The notes under the pieces: model-generated | The model's input: the letters and a program-made list of their open reading frames with translations, nothing else | Databases searched by the model: none | What the model was told of the DNA's origin: nothing | Part shown: piece after piece, positions 18,842-27,544 of the stretch | Numbering within the stretch: the first letter of the stretch is position 1 | Layout of the letters: every line of letters starts with the position of its first letter | Made by a program: the position numbers and the translations under genes | Assembly (NCBI GenBank): GCA_023664955.1 | Contig: JAMPEV010000001.1 | Coordinates: 949,729-994,560, forward strand | Reading direction: 5' to 3' | From: Duncaniella sp. | Lineage (GTDB): Bacteria > Bacteroidota > Bacteroidia > Bacteroidales > Muribaculaceae | Length of the DNA stretch: 44,832 bases

Positions 18842-20038
18842 TTACTGTATTGCGGCGAGACCTCCTTGGGCGGTTTCTTTGTAGATTGATGGAATGTCAT
18901 GACCGGTCTGCTTCATAACCTCAACTATACGGTCGAATGTGACGGAGTGACGTCCATCGGAGAATGATGCATAAAGATTGCTGTCAAGGGCTCGTGCCGC
19001 TGCGTAGGCGTTGCGCTCTATACATGGAATCTGCACAAGACCGCACACGGGGTCACATGTAAGTCCGAGATGATGTTCGAGCCCCATCTCCGCAGAATAT
19101 TCAATCTGCGCCGGAGTACCCCCAAATAATTGCGATGCCGCAGCAGCTGCCATAGCACATGCCACGCCAACTTCGCCCTGACAACCGACTTCTGCACCAG
19201 AAACCGATGCATTATGTTTCACCACGCTGCCAAACAATCCGGCAGTGGCAAGAGCTCGTAATATCCGCTTGTCAGAGAATCCCTTAGAGGTGGAAAGATG
19301 GTAGAGCACAGCAGGTAGTACACCGCACGATCCGCAAGTCGGCGCAGTGACAATTTCACCACCCGAAGCATTCTCCTCACTCACTGCAAGAGCGTAGGCA
19401 TACACCAACCCGCGGCTGCGCAATGAGTCATTATGCCCTGCTGCATGAAGGTAATAGGAAATAGCCTTGCGGCGCACTCCGAGTCCACCGGGTAATACAC
19501 CCTCAGCTTCAATACCACGCTCAACTGCGCTGCGCATCACTCTCCATACTTCATTGAGATAGTCCCAAACATCACTATTCTCATTCATGTCGACATATTC
19601 CCAAAAGCTGCGTCCGCTATTCTCAGCCCATTCGAGGATATCGCTGATTTTCGACATGTCATACACCTCCTCGCTGGAATTGCGCTTTTCGCCTTCATGG
19701 ACTATGTCGCCACCGCCGATAGAGTAAATAATGTCGCTTCCCATCTCCTCGCCCATCACATCGAAAGCGCGGAATTTCATCCCGTTAGGATGGAACGGTA
19801 GAAAGATCTCCGGCTCCCAACGAATTGCTGTCGGGGCTATCTTGTTGAGCACACCGAGAATTGCCACATCAGTCATGTGTCCCTTCCCGGTGCCGGCAAG
19901 AGAGCCATAAAGCGTCACCTCAAAGTGCGCGGCGTTTTTATACTTCTCGCCAAACTCCTGAGCAGCCTTCATGGGTCCCATAGTGTGACTGCTCGAAGGA
20001 CCATGGCCTATTTTGAATAGTTTCTTTATTGATTCCAT
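18842..20038 (-). CDS. sdaA: L-serine dehydratase (iron-sulfur, single chain)
   Basis: A 398-residue enzyme that converts L-serine to pyruvate and ammonia in the cytoplasm using a [4Fe-4S] cluster. The N-terminal (beta-chain) domain opens with IGHGPSSSHTMGP, the family signature, at residues 10-22. The C-terminal (alpha-chain) domain has APTCGSCGVLPA, the GCQGEVGVACAM segment and TCDPVCGLVQIPC. The cysteines of these segments supply the cluster ligands in studied homologues. The fused beta-alpha layout is as in E. coli SdaA. The frame stays open upstream to 20092, but that extension runs through a terminator-like hairpin, so ATG at 20038 is the start. It lies 91 bp downstream of gpmI on the same strand. 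Confidence 0.95.
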   Translation of the reverse strand: MESIKKLFKIGHGPSSSHTMGPMKAAQEFGEKYKNAAHFEVTLYGSLAGTGKGHMTDVAILGVLNKIAPTAIRWEPEIFLPFHPNGMKFRAFDVMGEEMGSDIIYSIGGGDIVHEGEKRNSSEEVYDMSKISDILEWAENSGRSFWEYVDMNENSDVWDYLNEVWRVMRSAVERGIEAEGVLPGGLGVRRKAISYYLHAAGHNDSLRSRGLVYAYALAVSEENASGGEIVTAPTCGSCGVLPAVLYHLSTSKGFSDKRILRALATAGLFGSVVKHNASVSGAEVGCQGEVGVACAMAAAAASQLFGGTPAQIEYSAEMGLEHHLGLTCDPVCGLVQIPCIERNAYAAARALDSNLYASFSDGRHSVTFDRIVEVMKQTGHDIPSIYKETAQGGLAAIQ

Positions 20039-20058
20039 AGATTCAACTGACAATTTGC

Positions 20059-20107
20059 AAAATGACATCTTGACAAAATGACAAGGTGTCAAGTTGTCAA
20101 GATGTCA
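20059..20107 (-). terminator. Nested hairpin between gpmI and sdaA
   Basis: TGACATCTTGACAA (20063-20076) and TTGTCAAGATGTCA (20094-20107) are perfect 14-bp inverted arms. Between them, TGACA (20079-20083) and TGTCA (20087-20091) form an inner stem around AGG. On the minus strand the structure is followed by TTTT (20062-20059). It is a likely gpmI terminator, or an attenuator in the sdaA leader, only 24 bp before the sdaA start. Confidence 0.75.
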
Positions 20108-20129
20108 CTCTTAAGCTTTCAGTTTGATT

Positions 20130-21644
20130 TTAATTGATAAGAGCGTGTCCGGTCATTTCCTTTGGCTGGGGAAGTCCCATTATTTTGAGCATGGTGGGAG
20201 CCACGTCGGCGAGCTTACCATTCTCTACGGTAGCATCCTTACGTTCAGTCACATAGATGCATGGGACGGGGTTAAGTGAGTGGGCGGTGTTGGGAGTACC
20301 GTCAGCGTTAACCGCATTGTCGGCATTACCATGGTCAGCTATGATAATCACTTCGTAACCAGACTCCTTTGCTGCTTCTACTGTATCCTTTACACACTCG
20401 TCAACAGCCTTTACGGCCTTTTCTATGGCTTCGTAAACACCAGTATGTCCTACCATGTCACCATTGGCATAGTTGACCACGATGAAATCATATTTTTCCT
20501 CCTTGATAGCCTCAACAAGCTTATCCTTAACTTCATACGCACTCATCTCAGGCTTTAAGTCGTAGGTAGCAACCTTCGGGGAAGCAACGAGAATACGCTC
20601 CTCTCCTTCGTAGGGAGCTTCACGGCCGCCGTTGAAGAAGAATGTAACGTGGGCATATTTCTCAGTCTCAGCGATGTGGAGCTGTTTCTTATTGAGTGAT
20701 GAAAGATACTCGCCAAGTGTGTTTTCCACATTTTCCTTCGGGAAAAGGATATGCACACCGGTGAATGACGCATCATAAGGTGTCATGCAATAGTATTGAA
20801 GGCTTGGAATAGTTGTCATGCCAGCCTCGGGAATGTCATGCTGAGTAAGGGCGATGGTAAGTTCCTTGGCACGGTCATTGCGATAGTTGAAGAAAATCAC
20901 AGCATCACCTTCCTTGATAGTGCCATCGACATTGGCATTATTAATCGACTTGATAAATTCATCGGTAACATCCTCATCATAGCTTTCCTGCACAGCCTTA
21001 ACCATATCAGTAGCTTGCTTGCCTTCACCTTTCACGAGGAGGTCGTATGCAACTTTCACACGCTCCCAACGCTTGTCGCGATCCATGGCATAGTAACGAC
21101 CGATGATTGACGCAACAACGCCGGCTGATTTTGCGCAGTGAGCCTCGAGTTCTTCTATGAAACCCTTACCGCTGCGTGGATCGGTGTCTCGGCCATCCAT
21201 GAAGCAGTGGATATACACTTTTTCAAGCCCATAGTGCTTTGCTATGTCGCAGAGAGCAAAAAGGTGATCAAGTGAAGAGTGAACACCACCGTTGCTGGTA
21301 AGTCCCATGAAATGAATGGCCTTGCCATGGTCACGTGCATATGTGAAAGCGTCAACTATTTCGGGATTTTCGAGTATTGAGCCATCCTTGCAAGCCTTAT
21401 TGATTTTCACAAGGTCCTGGTAAAGCACACGGCCCGCACCGATATTGAGATGTCCCACCTCTGAGTTACCCATTTGACCGTCAGGCAGACCGACATTTTC
21501 GCCGGAAGCCTGGAGCTGGCTGTGTGGATATGTATCTACAAGATAATCCCAGTAAGGAGTTGGAGTGGAATAGATTACATCACTCTTTGAGTGGTTGCCG
21601 ATTCCCCATCCGTCGAGAATCATTAACAATGCTTTTTTTGCCAT
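20130..21644 (-). CDS. gpmI: 2,3-bisphosphoglycerate-independent phosphoglycerate mutase
   Basis: A 504-residue manganese enzyme of glycolysis and gluconeogenesis that interconverts 3- and 2-phosphoglycerate. The N-terminal metal motif is [10 protein letters not shown] (Asp11). The phosphoserine nucleophile is Ser61 in [17 protein letters not shown]. The inserted phosphotransferase domain has [14 protein letters not shown] and FNYRNDRA, and the second metal site includes [12 protein letters not shown] and [11 protein letters not shown]. The length is typical for the family. It has its own consensus promoter upstream and diverges from the unknown 192-residue gene. Together with sdaA downstream it feeds the lower glycolytic and pyruvate pool. 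Confidence 0.98.
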   Translation of the reverse strand: MAKKALLMILDGWGIGNHSKSDVIYSTPTPYWDYLVDTYPHSQLQASGENVGLPDGQMGNSEVGHLNIGAGRVLYQDLVKINKACKDGSILENPEIVDAFTYARDHGKAIHFMGLTSNGGVHSSLDHLFALCDIAKHYGLEKVYIHCFMDGRDTDPRSGKGFIEELEAHCAKSAGVVASIIGRYYAMDRDKRWERVKVAYDLLVKGEGKQATDMVKAVQESYDEDVTDEFIKSINNANVDGTIKEGDAVIFFNYRNDRAKELTIALTQHDIPEAGMTTIPSLQYYCMTPYDASFTGVHILFPKENVENTLGEYLSSLNKKQLHIAETEKYAHVTFFFNGGREAPYEGEERILVASPKVATYDLKPEMSAYEVKDKLVEAIKEEKYDFIVVNYANGDMVGHTGVYEAIEKAVKAVDECVKDTVEAAKESGYEVIIIADHGNADNAVNADGTPNTAHSLNPVPCIYVTERKDATVENGKLADVAPTMLKIMGLPQPKEMTGHALIN

Positions 21645-21681
21645 ATTGTCATTGGAAATTTAGAGTTTTACTTCTTTGCCG

Positions 21682-21710
21682 CAAAGTTACAAAAAACTCT
21701 TCACTGACAA
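21682..21710 (-). promoter_or_regulatory. Consensus promoter of gpmI
   Basis: On the minus strand TTG (21710-21708) precedes TAACTTTG (21689-21682) by 18 bp, matching the Bacteroidetes promoter, 38 bp before the gpmI ATG. A small inverted repeat (ATTGTC-ccc-GACAAT, 21729-21743) lies just upstream, in the shared divergent region. Confidence 0.75.
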
Positions 21711-21799
21711 CTTTATTAAACCTAAAAAATTGTCCCCGACAATATTCGCACATATATGGCATTATTTTGCGCGAAACCAACAATTACAAGGCAAAGCTC

Positions 21800-22378
21800 A
21801 TGGCTAAGTTAAAAAATCTTAGACGCTTTAACAAAACTTGGGTCGATAACTACACTGCCGCACAAAGCAGGCTCGAAAATATGACCCCGGTTGCCCCTTA
21901 CCCATTTTTGGCAATCCTGGACAATGAGCTGCTTAATGACTACTACATGCATTGGCACGACAGAATATTAAAGTCCTTGTCGCTAAGAGAGATATACAAT
22001 GAGTTTGAGCGAAATAAAAGATTTGAACGAATTTTAGAAGATAATAAGGATTACAACAAGTCGCTTATGCGAGGTTTACAAAGATTCGGAATGAGGGAAT
22101 ATATTGTCCGTCATGAATCCCAAAATTGGCATTTTTTGCCACCGGCCGGAACTGTCGACTCTGTTTTAGCTGATATTGATTCTCGAGCTAATCCATTCTC
22201 GACCTATAGAGGCTATTTAGACCGACCGTTGGAAAAATACATTTTCATACATGAATACCAAAACAATGACGAGACATTGCTGTCTCGCCATTTCTCGCAG
22301 CCACCTTCGTTATTATCACATTCTGATCCTTATTCCATCACCGTAATGAACATTGTCAGGTTCAATCTTCCTGATTGA
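21800..22378 (+). CDS. Hypothetical cytoplasmic protein
   Basis: A 192-residue protein I do not recognise. It has no signal peptide or membrane span and is rich in charged and aromatic residues, with a basic N-terminus (MAKLKNLRRFNKTW). Residues about 60-105 are likely helical and strongly charged (REIYNEFERNKRFERILED). The frame is open upstream to 21524, but that extension runs backwards through gpmI and its promoter, so ATG at 21800 is preferred. It diverges from gpmI and is followed by a 293-bp gap before the lipid kinase. Lower GC than gpmI suggests a lineage-specific gene. It could be a nucleic-acid-binding protein given its charge, but there is no direct evidence for that. Confidence 0.7.
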   Translation: MAKLKNLRRFNKTWVDNYTAAQSRLENMTPVAPYPFLAILDNELLNDYYMHWHDRILKSLSLREIYNEFERNKRFERILEDNKDYNKSLMRGLQRFGMREYIVRHESQNWHFLPPAGTVDSVLADIDSRANPFSTYRGYLDRPLEKYIFIHEYQNNDETLLSRHFSQPPSLLSHSDPYSITVMNIVRFNLPD

Positions 22379-22542
22379 GATTCTAAATTTCAATGATTAT
22401 TTCGGAACACTTTTAATTGACTACGTATGTAGATTGTAAACAAAATTCATTATATTTTTTTGAGCACAAAGGGAACCGGAGTTATGAGATGCCTACCATA
22501 TCTGTCTACTGAGGATTGTTGGTGAGCTGAGTGTTTCTTCGT

Positions 22543-22573
22543 TTTGCAGGTTGGAAAATTTTCTCTAAATTTG
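22543..22573 (+). promoter_or_regulatory. Consensus promoter of the lipid kinase gene
   Basis: TTTG (22543-22546) and TAAATTTG (22566-22573) are separated by 19 bp, a match to the Bacteroidetes promoter, giving a leader of about 95 nt before the kinase ATG at 22672. Confidence 0.78.
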
Positions 22574-22671
22574 CAGAAAATATGCGTTGCGTAATGGCAG
22601 GCTGATTGATATTTTACATAAATCACTAAATATAAATTCAGTATGCCAATCCGTGTACAAGCTCTGAGAAC

Positions 22672-23637
22672 ATGAAATCACGACTCATAATCAATCCAAT
22701 ATCGGGAACCCGCAGCAAAGCGGGGCTCGATGCGTTAGTTATGGAAACTCTTGCTCCCCTTGGATGGAACGTCGAGGTGGTGTATACCAAATGCCATGGT
22801 GACGCAACCCGCCTCGCATCCGAAGCAGTTGCCCATGGTTATGACGCTGTCTTTGCCGCCGGGGGCGACGGCACAATCAACGAGACAGCGGCCGCACTTT
22901 GCGGATCGAATACGGTGTTAGGCATAATACCCTGCGGTTCAGGCAACGGGCTTGCCCGCCACCTTGGCATACCGATTGATATAAAGGAGGGGTTGAAAGT
23001 GATTTTGGAAAATCACCACATGCCTATTGATTATGCGACTGTGAATCACCGCAAATTCTTCTGCACATTTGGAGTGGGATTTGACGCAGCGGTAAGCGCA
23101 GCGTTTGCGAAGAAGAAAACACGCGGTAAGTTCACATATCTGCAAAGCACATTTGAGACATACGCAAATTACCAGCCAGAATATTACACCATTAGCGCAA
23201 ACGGTAAAGAATTGACCAAGAAAGCGTTTCTCGTAGCGGTATGCAATGCCTCACAATATGGTAACAATGCGTATATAGCCCCCCACGCAGCCATTGACGA
23301 CGGGCTTCTCGACGTGACCATCATACATGCCGGGAATTTGTTTAACACAGCGATAGTGGGAGTAGATATGCTCACCGGGATGATTGAGAAAAATGTGCTC
23401 ATTCAGACATTTCGCACATCCCATCTGGTAATTGAACGCGAACATCAGGGGGTGGCGCATCTCGACGGCGAACCTATGGAAATCGAGCAGCGTCTCGACA
23501 TACATTGCCATCACCATTCACTACATGTGTATACCCCCACACATGTACAACCGTTCAAGCCGATTCTCACTCCTGTATCCTCGATGTTCAGCGATCTCAA
23601 AATCGCAATCAACCACGTGTTCCAGCCTAAGGGATAA
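22672..23637 (+). CDS. Diacylglycerol-kinase-family lipid kinase (YegS/BmrU-like)
   Basis: A 321-residue soluble kinase of the diacylglycerol/sphingosine kinase superfamily. The N-terminal Rossmann-like domain begins LIINPISGTRSKAG, and the nucleotide-binding motif AAGGDGTINE spans 62-71 (Asp66). GSGNGLARHLGIP follows. The C-terminal beta-sandwich carries the IAPHAAIDDGLLDVTII and AHLDGEPMEI segments, as in YegS and DgkB. Substrates in the family are diacylglycerol, phosphatidylglycerol or sphingoid bases. Since Bacteroidales make sphingolipids, either class is possible and the sequence does not decide. It has its own promoter and converges on the GH78 fusion gene. Confidence 0.9.
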   Translation: MKSRLIINPISGTRSKAGLDALVMETLAPLGWNVEVVYTKCHGDATRLASEAVAHGYDAVFAAGGDGTINETAAALCGSNTVLGIIPCGSGNGLARHLGIPIDIKEGLKVILENHHMPIDYATVNHRKFFCTFGVGFDAAVSAAFAKKKTRGKFTYLQSTFETYANYQPEYYTISANGKELTKKAFLVAVCNASQYGNNAYIAPHAAIDDGLLDVTIIHAGNLFNTAIVGVDMLTGMIEKNVLIQTFRTSHLVIEREHQGVAHLDGEPMEIEQRLDIHCHHHSLHVYTPTHVQPFKPILTPVSSMFSDLKIAINHVFQPKG

Positions 23638-23645
23638 ACCATCTC

Positions 23646-23665
23646 AAGCCCCTGTCGGGACTTTT
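23646..23665 (+). terminator. Weak terminator after the lipid kinase
   Basis: AAGCCCC (23646-23652) and GGGACTT (23657-23663) form a short stem with one mismatch around TGTC, followed by T-rich sequence, 8 bp after the kinase stop. Confidence 0.45.
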
Positions 23666-23688
23666 CTTTATTAGACACTCTAAGGCTG

Positions 23689-23725
23689 CCGGCATAGCCT
23701 ATATACGACTTCTGGGCTGTGCCGG
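23689..23725 (-). terminator. Hairpin downstream of the GH78 fusion gene
   Basis: CCGGCATAGCC (23689-23699) pairs with GGCTGTGCCGG (23715-23725) with one T-G pair, 3 bp after the GH78 fusion stop on the minus strand. No clear T run follows, so the role as a terminator is probable rather than certain. Confidence 0.5.
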
Positions 23726-23728
23726 AAC

Positions 23729-26700
23729 TCATAATTTCAGCTTCTTGTATGCCACCTTTTGGCGTCGCCATGTGTAGACACAATGGATGGAACCGTCGCA
23801 TCCTTGGATGATTGCCGGGTAGGAATACTGGCTTATCGGTGAGTCCTCCAATGTCACTAAATTTTCCCAATGCTCGCCATCTCTGCTAATTGCGATACGC
23901 AGCGGGGTACGAGGACCTTTCTTTGTTCCGGGTATAGTGCGGAAATCATTATAGATCAACAGATGACGGCCATCGTTAAGTGTCACAGCATCAGTACCCG
24001 ACTGATTGTTAGGAACATCAGTGAGTGTGACATCGCTCCATGTTTCCCCTTTATCACTGCTTATCGACTGTGCAAGATAGCCATTCCGGGTTCGCATCAT
24101 CACTTTGAGATCGCCGTTTGCAAGACGCAAAATGGAGGGCTGAATGCAATCAATCGGCTTGATGTCGTCAGGATTCTCAGTGCGCGGTGCCAGTTGGGCT
24201 TTTACCGGACCGACATACTTCCATTCTCCGGTCCTTAAATCCAGAATCTCGACATGGAACTTCCAACCTCCTTTCTCTGTACTTGATGCGCAAAGTAGTC
24301 GTCCGTCAACTATCTCAGGTTTATTTTTCACAGGACCAAGGAATCCCTTGGGTAGCGGTTCGCGTTCGCTCCACGTCTTTCCGCCATCATTTGATTTCAC
24401 GAGCCAGCCGGTCCAGTCACCCACATTGGAGCCAATCTTGTAGAAAAGCCACAATTCACCCGAAGGCATCTCGAAAAGCACAGGATTCCAGCAGGCCTTT
24501 CGTTTCAGACCCTTCACATCTTCGCCAAAAGATTTAACAGGTCCGAGCGAAGCCTCGTGAGTAGTAGAATCAATCCCGGCAATAAGAGCTTCCTCTCTTC
24601 CAGGCATGAACACACCGTCACCGGCCAAAATCGGTTCACTCCATTCATCGCTCCCCTCCGGTTTTCGACTCACCCAGATACACACACCCGGATGACGTTC
24701 ATATTCACCGCCGAAATATGCTGCCACGAGGTCGCCTTTCTTCGTCTCAACTATCGTGGAAGCGTGACACTGTGGAAATGAGGCATAGTCATACAGGAAC
24801 TGGTCCTTGACTACCATAGGGCTTACCGGAGGTATATTAGATTTGAAATGATACCTGCCTGAGCCAATAGATTTCACTGTCCCATCAGGGAGGTGAACAT
24901 CAGCAGTGGTATTAGCCGGAATTTCAATATCCCATTCCACCTTCTCAAGATTTTTGCTCCAATGGCTCACTACCTTTCCGTAAGGAGTGTCATACGAAGC
25001 ATTGACACCAAAGCAGTCTTGGATCTCGAACTCGGGGCTAAGAATGATTTTCTTAAAGCCGGGTGCTCCGGGACGGATGCCGGCAAGATTTTCATAACAC
25101 CAAGTCAAAAGGTCACCAAGCAGCATCACATGGTTGCCACTGTTCATGGCAGGTGAGGCCTTGTCACCGTTCCATAACTCCCATATTGTAGTAGCGCCAT
25201 TTTCCACCATGTATCCCCACGATGGATAGCTCTTGTTGGTGGCAAGAAGATATGCCACATCAGCACGTCCATTTTCCGAGAGGGTGCGCATAAGCCACGA
25301 TATTCCTATGACACCCGATGACACGTGACCTCCATTCTTCACAAGGATGTTCTCCACGACATTATCCAGCACATAATGCTTCAAGAAGTCAGGGACAAGA
25401 CCAAAGGCAAGCGGAAGGATATTGGCTGTGGCTGTGTTATTTCCGTAATATACGCTGTCTGGATAAAGAGGATGGCCGGGTGCCGGGGAAGTTCCGCGCT
25501 TACAGGTAAGAAATTTCTTATTGAACGCCTCCGTTAACTCATGTTCATATCCTTCCCACTCTGCGACATCCTCCTTAAGATTCTGGAGGAATGCAAATTC
25601 TGAGAGCAATTGCAAGCATCTGATTGCGTATGCGGTGGCTATTAGGCTACCGTCGGTCGTACGTGCGGGATCCTCGCTATGAATCAGTTCAAGTTTCTCC
25701 GGGGGCATACACCAATCGCCATATTTATCCTTTGTGACTATGCCATTTTTGCAATATTCTTTCAATATGTGACGCATCCATAATGCCATATTGGGGTATG
25801 AATCGCGAATGGGGAGGTCGTTACCGTACTGGCGGTAAATCATATCGCAAATGAAGGACAAAGCCGCCGGCCATGTCACATCGTCAGTGAAATAGTTCCA
25901 GAAAGCAGGGGCCACATCAGGGATGCAACCATCCTCTCGCTGCGATTCGCAGATGTCGCGCATCCATTTGGAATACAGGCGCTCATTGTCAAAAATATAA
26001 CTTTCGCCAAGTGCACCTTGCGTACGATCGCCCAACCAAGGTTGGCGTTCATTTCTCTGCGGACAATCGACAGGCATACCTTTGTAATTTCCAAGTATGC
26101 CCCATCTGGCATTGTTAATCAATTTATTAAGTATAGTGTCGGAACATTCAAAACTTCCGGCCAAATCCATTGGGTCTGAGACGGCCTCCGCCACTATCTG
26201 AATACCTTCGGAGGGAATATCCATGCCGGAAATCTCAACATATCGGAACCCGTGGTACACGAATGAAGGACGCCACTCCTCCGTTTCCTCCCCTGAACAA
26301 ATATATACATCAGTAGAGAGCGCATCACGCAAATTTGCCGTATAGAGACCTCCTTCGGGTGAAAGCTTTTCTGCATAGCGGATTCTGATAGTGTCGCCGG
26401 CATTACCCTTAGGCATAAATCTAACCCAACCCGCCATATTTTGGCCGAAATCAATTATGGTGTTCCCTTTCCAATTTTTGAATGATATGGGCTTCATTGA
26501 AGCCACAACGCGCATTGAAGGCATTGGTTGGGCACGCAGTGTACCTGTTGGGATATCGGTGCGTTCTGCTTTCAGCCATGAACTGTCATCATAACCGGGT
26601 GAGATCCAATTCCCCAACTTCATACGTGCGTCACATTCCTCACCGTCATATTCATTGTTAGCCCTGACAGGTCCGTCGGCGGTTACTCGCCATGAATCAT

Positions 26701-27544
26701 CGGCGGATATCCGCTGAGAGGAGCCATCGGCATACTCAATCGTGATGTTGAGCCGGCATTTTGGCAATCCGAACACCGGTGTCTTATAGGGCTTGTTTTG
26801 ACGCATCGGGAATAGACGGCCATTGCCTAATTCCACGCCTATGGCTGTAAGCGGCCGCATGAATTCAGTGACATCATAAGTGTTATAGTAGATAGTTTTT
26901 CTATAATCGGAGGGAGCGGGTTTCAGAACTTCCTCGGGTGCGACTTCTTTGCCATTTATGAAAAGCCTGTAAAGCCCGAGCCCCGACACATAGGCGGTAG
27001 CGCGCTTGACCGGAGTCTCTTTTAAGGCGAATTCCTTGCGAAGGTAACGCGCAGCGAGTCGTGAATGCAATCCGCGGTTTTCACCGGGCATTAACCGCTC
27101 CAGGCCAATCCATCTACCACCCCAGCGGCTTTCGCCGAGCAGCCCTATTGAAAATTGCTGTGACTCACTCCATGACGACATTCCTTTGCTGGTATTGATC
27201 TTCACCTTCCAATAGGCATATTCACCGCTTTTCAGCTCACTACCGGAATATGGAATCCACAACTGATTGTCAGAGGACACATAGCCTGAGTCCCATAGGT
27301 CGCCATTGTCCTTAAACAGCTTATCAAGAGAGGAGGCCACAAGGATGCGATAGGAAGTTTGTATGACATCCTTCTTATCCGACGAAATCTGCCAAGAGAA
27401 CCTTGGTAAATCAGAGCCTATGCCCAATGGATTTACCATCCCATCGGTCAATAAGTTAACTACCTTAATGTCACCCATCACCCCTACAGGCATGACAAGC
27501 GTCACCAATGCCACCACCCAGAATATCACACTTTTTCCTTGCAT
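23729..27544 (-). CDS. GH78 alpha-L-rhamnosidase fused to a sialidase-like propeller
   Basis: A 1271-residue secreted two-enzyme-like protein with a signal peptide (about 1-24, ending VMGD). Residues about 25-900 are a GH78 rhamnosidase. An N-terminal fibronectin-like domain is followed by beta-sandwich domains (ADDSWRVTADGP, DFGQNMAGWVRF) and an alpha/alpha barrel with the signature CPQRNERQPWLGD (Glu499). A C-terminal beta domain contains the ASYDTPYGKVVSHW segment. Residues about 905-1271 form a BNR/Asp-box propeller opening QCHASTIVETKKGDLVAAYFGG in two pieces, QCHASTIVE and LVAAYFGG. Its Asp boxes are SNDGGKTW, SSDKGETW and SRDGEHW. The FRIP arginine motif of true sialidases is not visible. 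The protein should remove L-rhamnose, and the second domain may act on the residue so exposed. The gene is alone on its strand, between the lipid kinase and a DNA methyltransferase relic. Confidence 0.88.
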   Translation of the reverse strand: MQGKSVIFWVVALVTLVMPVGVMGDIKVVNLLTDGMVNPLGIGSDLPRFSWQISSDKKDVIQTSYRILVASSLDKLFKDNGDLWDSGYVSSDNQLWIPYSGSELKSGEYAYWKVKINTSKGMSSWSESQQFSIGLLGESRWGGRWIGLERLMPGENRGLHSRLAARYLRKEFALKETPVKRATAYVSGLGLYRLFINGKEVAPEEVLKPAPSDYRKTIYYNTYDVTEFMRPLTAIGVELGNGRLFPMRQNKPYKTPVFGLPKCRLNITIEYADGSSQRISADDSWRVTADGPVRANNEYDGEECDARMKLGNWISPGYDDSSWLKAERTDIPTGTLRAQPMPSMRVVASMKPISFKNWKGNTIIDFGQNMAGWVRFMPKGNAGDTIRIRYAEKLSPEGGLYTANLRDALSTDVYICSGEETEEWRPSFVYHGFRYVEISGMDIPSEGIQIVAEAVSDPMDLAGSFECSDTILNKLINNARWGILGNYKGMPVDCPQRNERQPWLGDRTQGALGESYIFDNERLYSKWMRDICESQREDGCIPDVAPAFWNYFTDDVTWPAALSFICDMIYRQYGNDLPIRDSYPNMALWMRHILKEYCKNGIVTKDKYGDWCMPPEKLELIHSEDPARTTDGSLIATAYAIRCLQLLSEFAFLQNLKEDVAEWEGYEHELTEAFNKKFLTCKRGTSPAPGHPLYPDSVYYGNNTATANILPLAFGLVPDFLKHYVLDNVVENILVKNGGHVSSGVIGISWLMRTLSENGRADVAYLLATNKSYPSWGYMVENGATTIWELWNGDKASPAMNSGNHVMLLGDLLTWCYENLAGIRPGAPGFKKIILSPEFEIQDCFGVNASYDTPYGKVVSHWSKNLEKVEWDIEIPANTTADVHLPDGTVKSIGSGRYHFKSNIPPVSPMVVKDQFLYDYASFPQCHASTIVETKKGDLVAAYFGGEYERHPGVCIWVSRKPEGSDEWSEPILAGDGVFMPGREEALIAGIDSTTHEASLGPVKSFGEDVKGLKRKACWNPVLFEMPSGELWLFYKIGSNVGDWTGWLVKSNDGGKTWSEREPLPKGFLGPVKNKPEIVDGRLLCASSTEKGGWKFHVEILDLRTGEWKYVGPVKAQLAPRTENPDDIKPIDCIQPSILRLANGDLKVMMRTRNGYLAQSISSDKGETWSDVTLTDVPNNQSGTDAVTLNDGRHLLIYNDFRTIPGTKKGPRTPLRIAISRDGEHWENLVTLEDSPISQYSYPAIIQGCDGSIHCVYTWRRQKVAYKKLKL

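Noticed and set aside
20039-20092. An upstream start for sdaA
   Set aside because: The extra residues are encoded by the inverted-repeat hairpin and do not resemble the family N-terminus.
23729-24830. Calling the propeller half a true sialidase
   Set aside because: Asp boxes are present but the FRIP-type arginine motif and a clear arginine triad are not visible, so only a sialidase-like fold is claimed.
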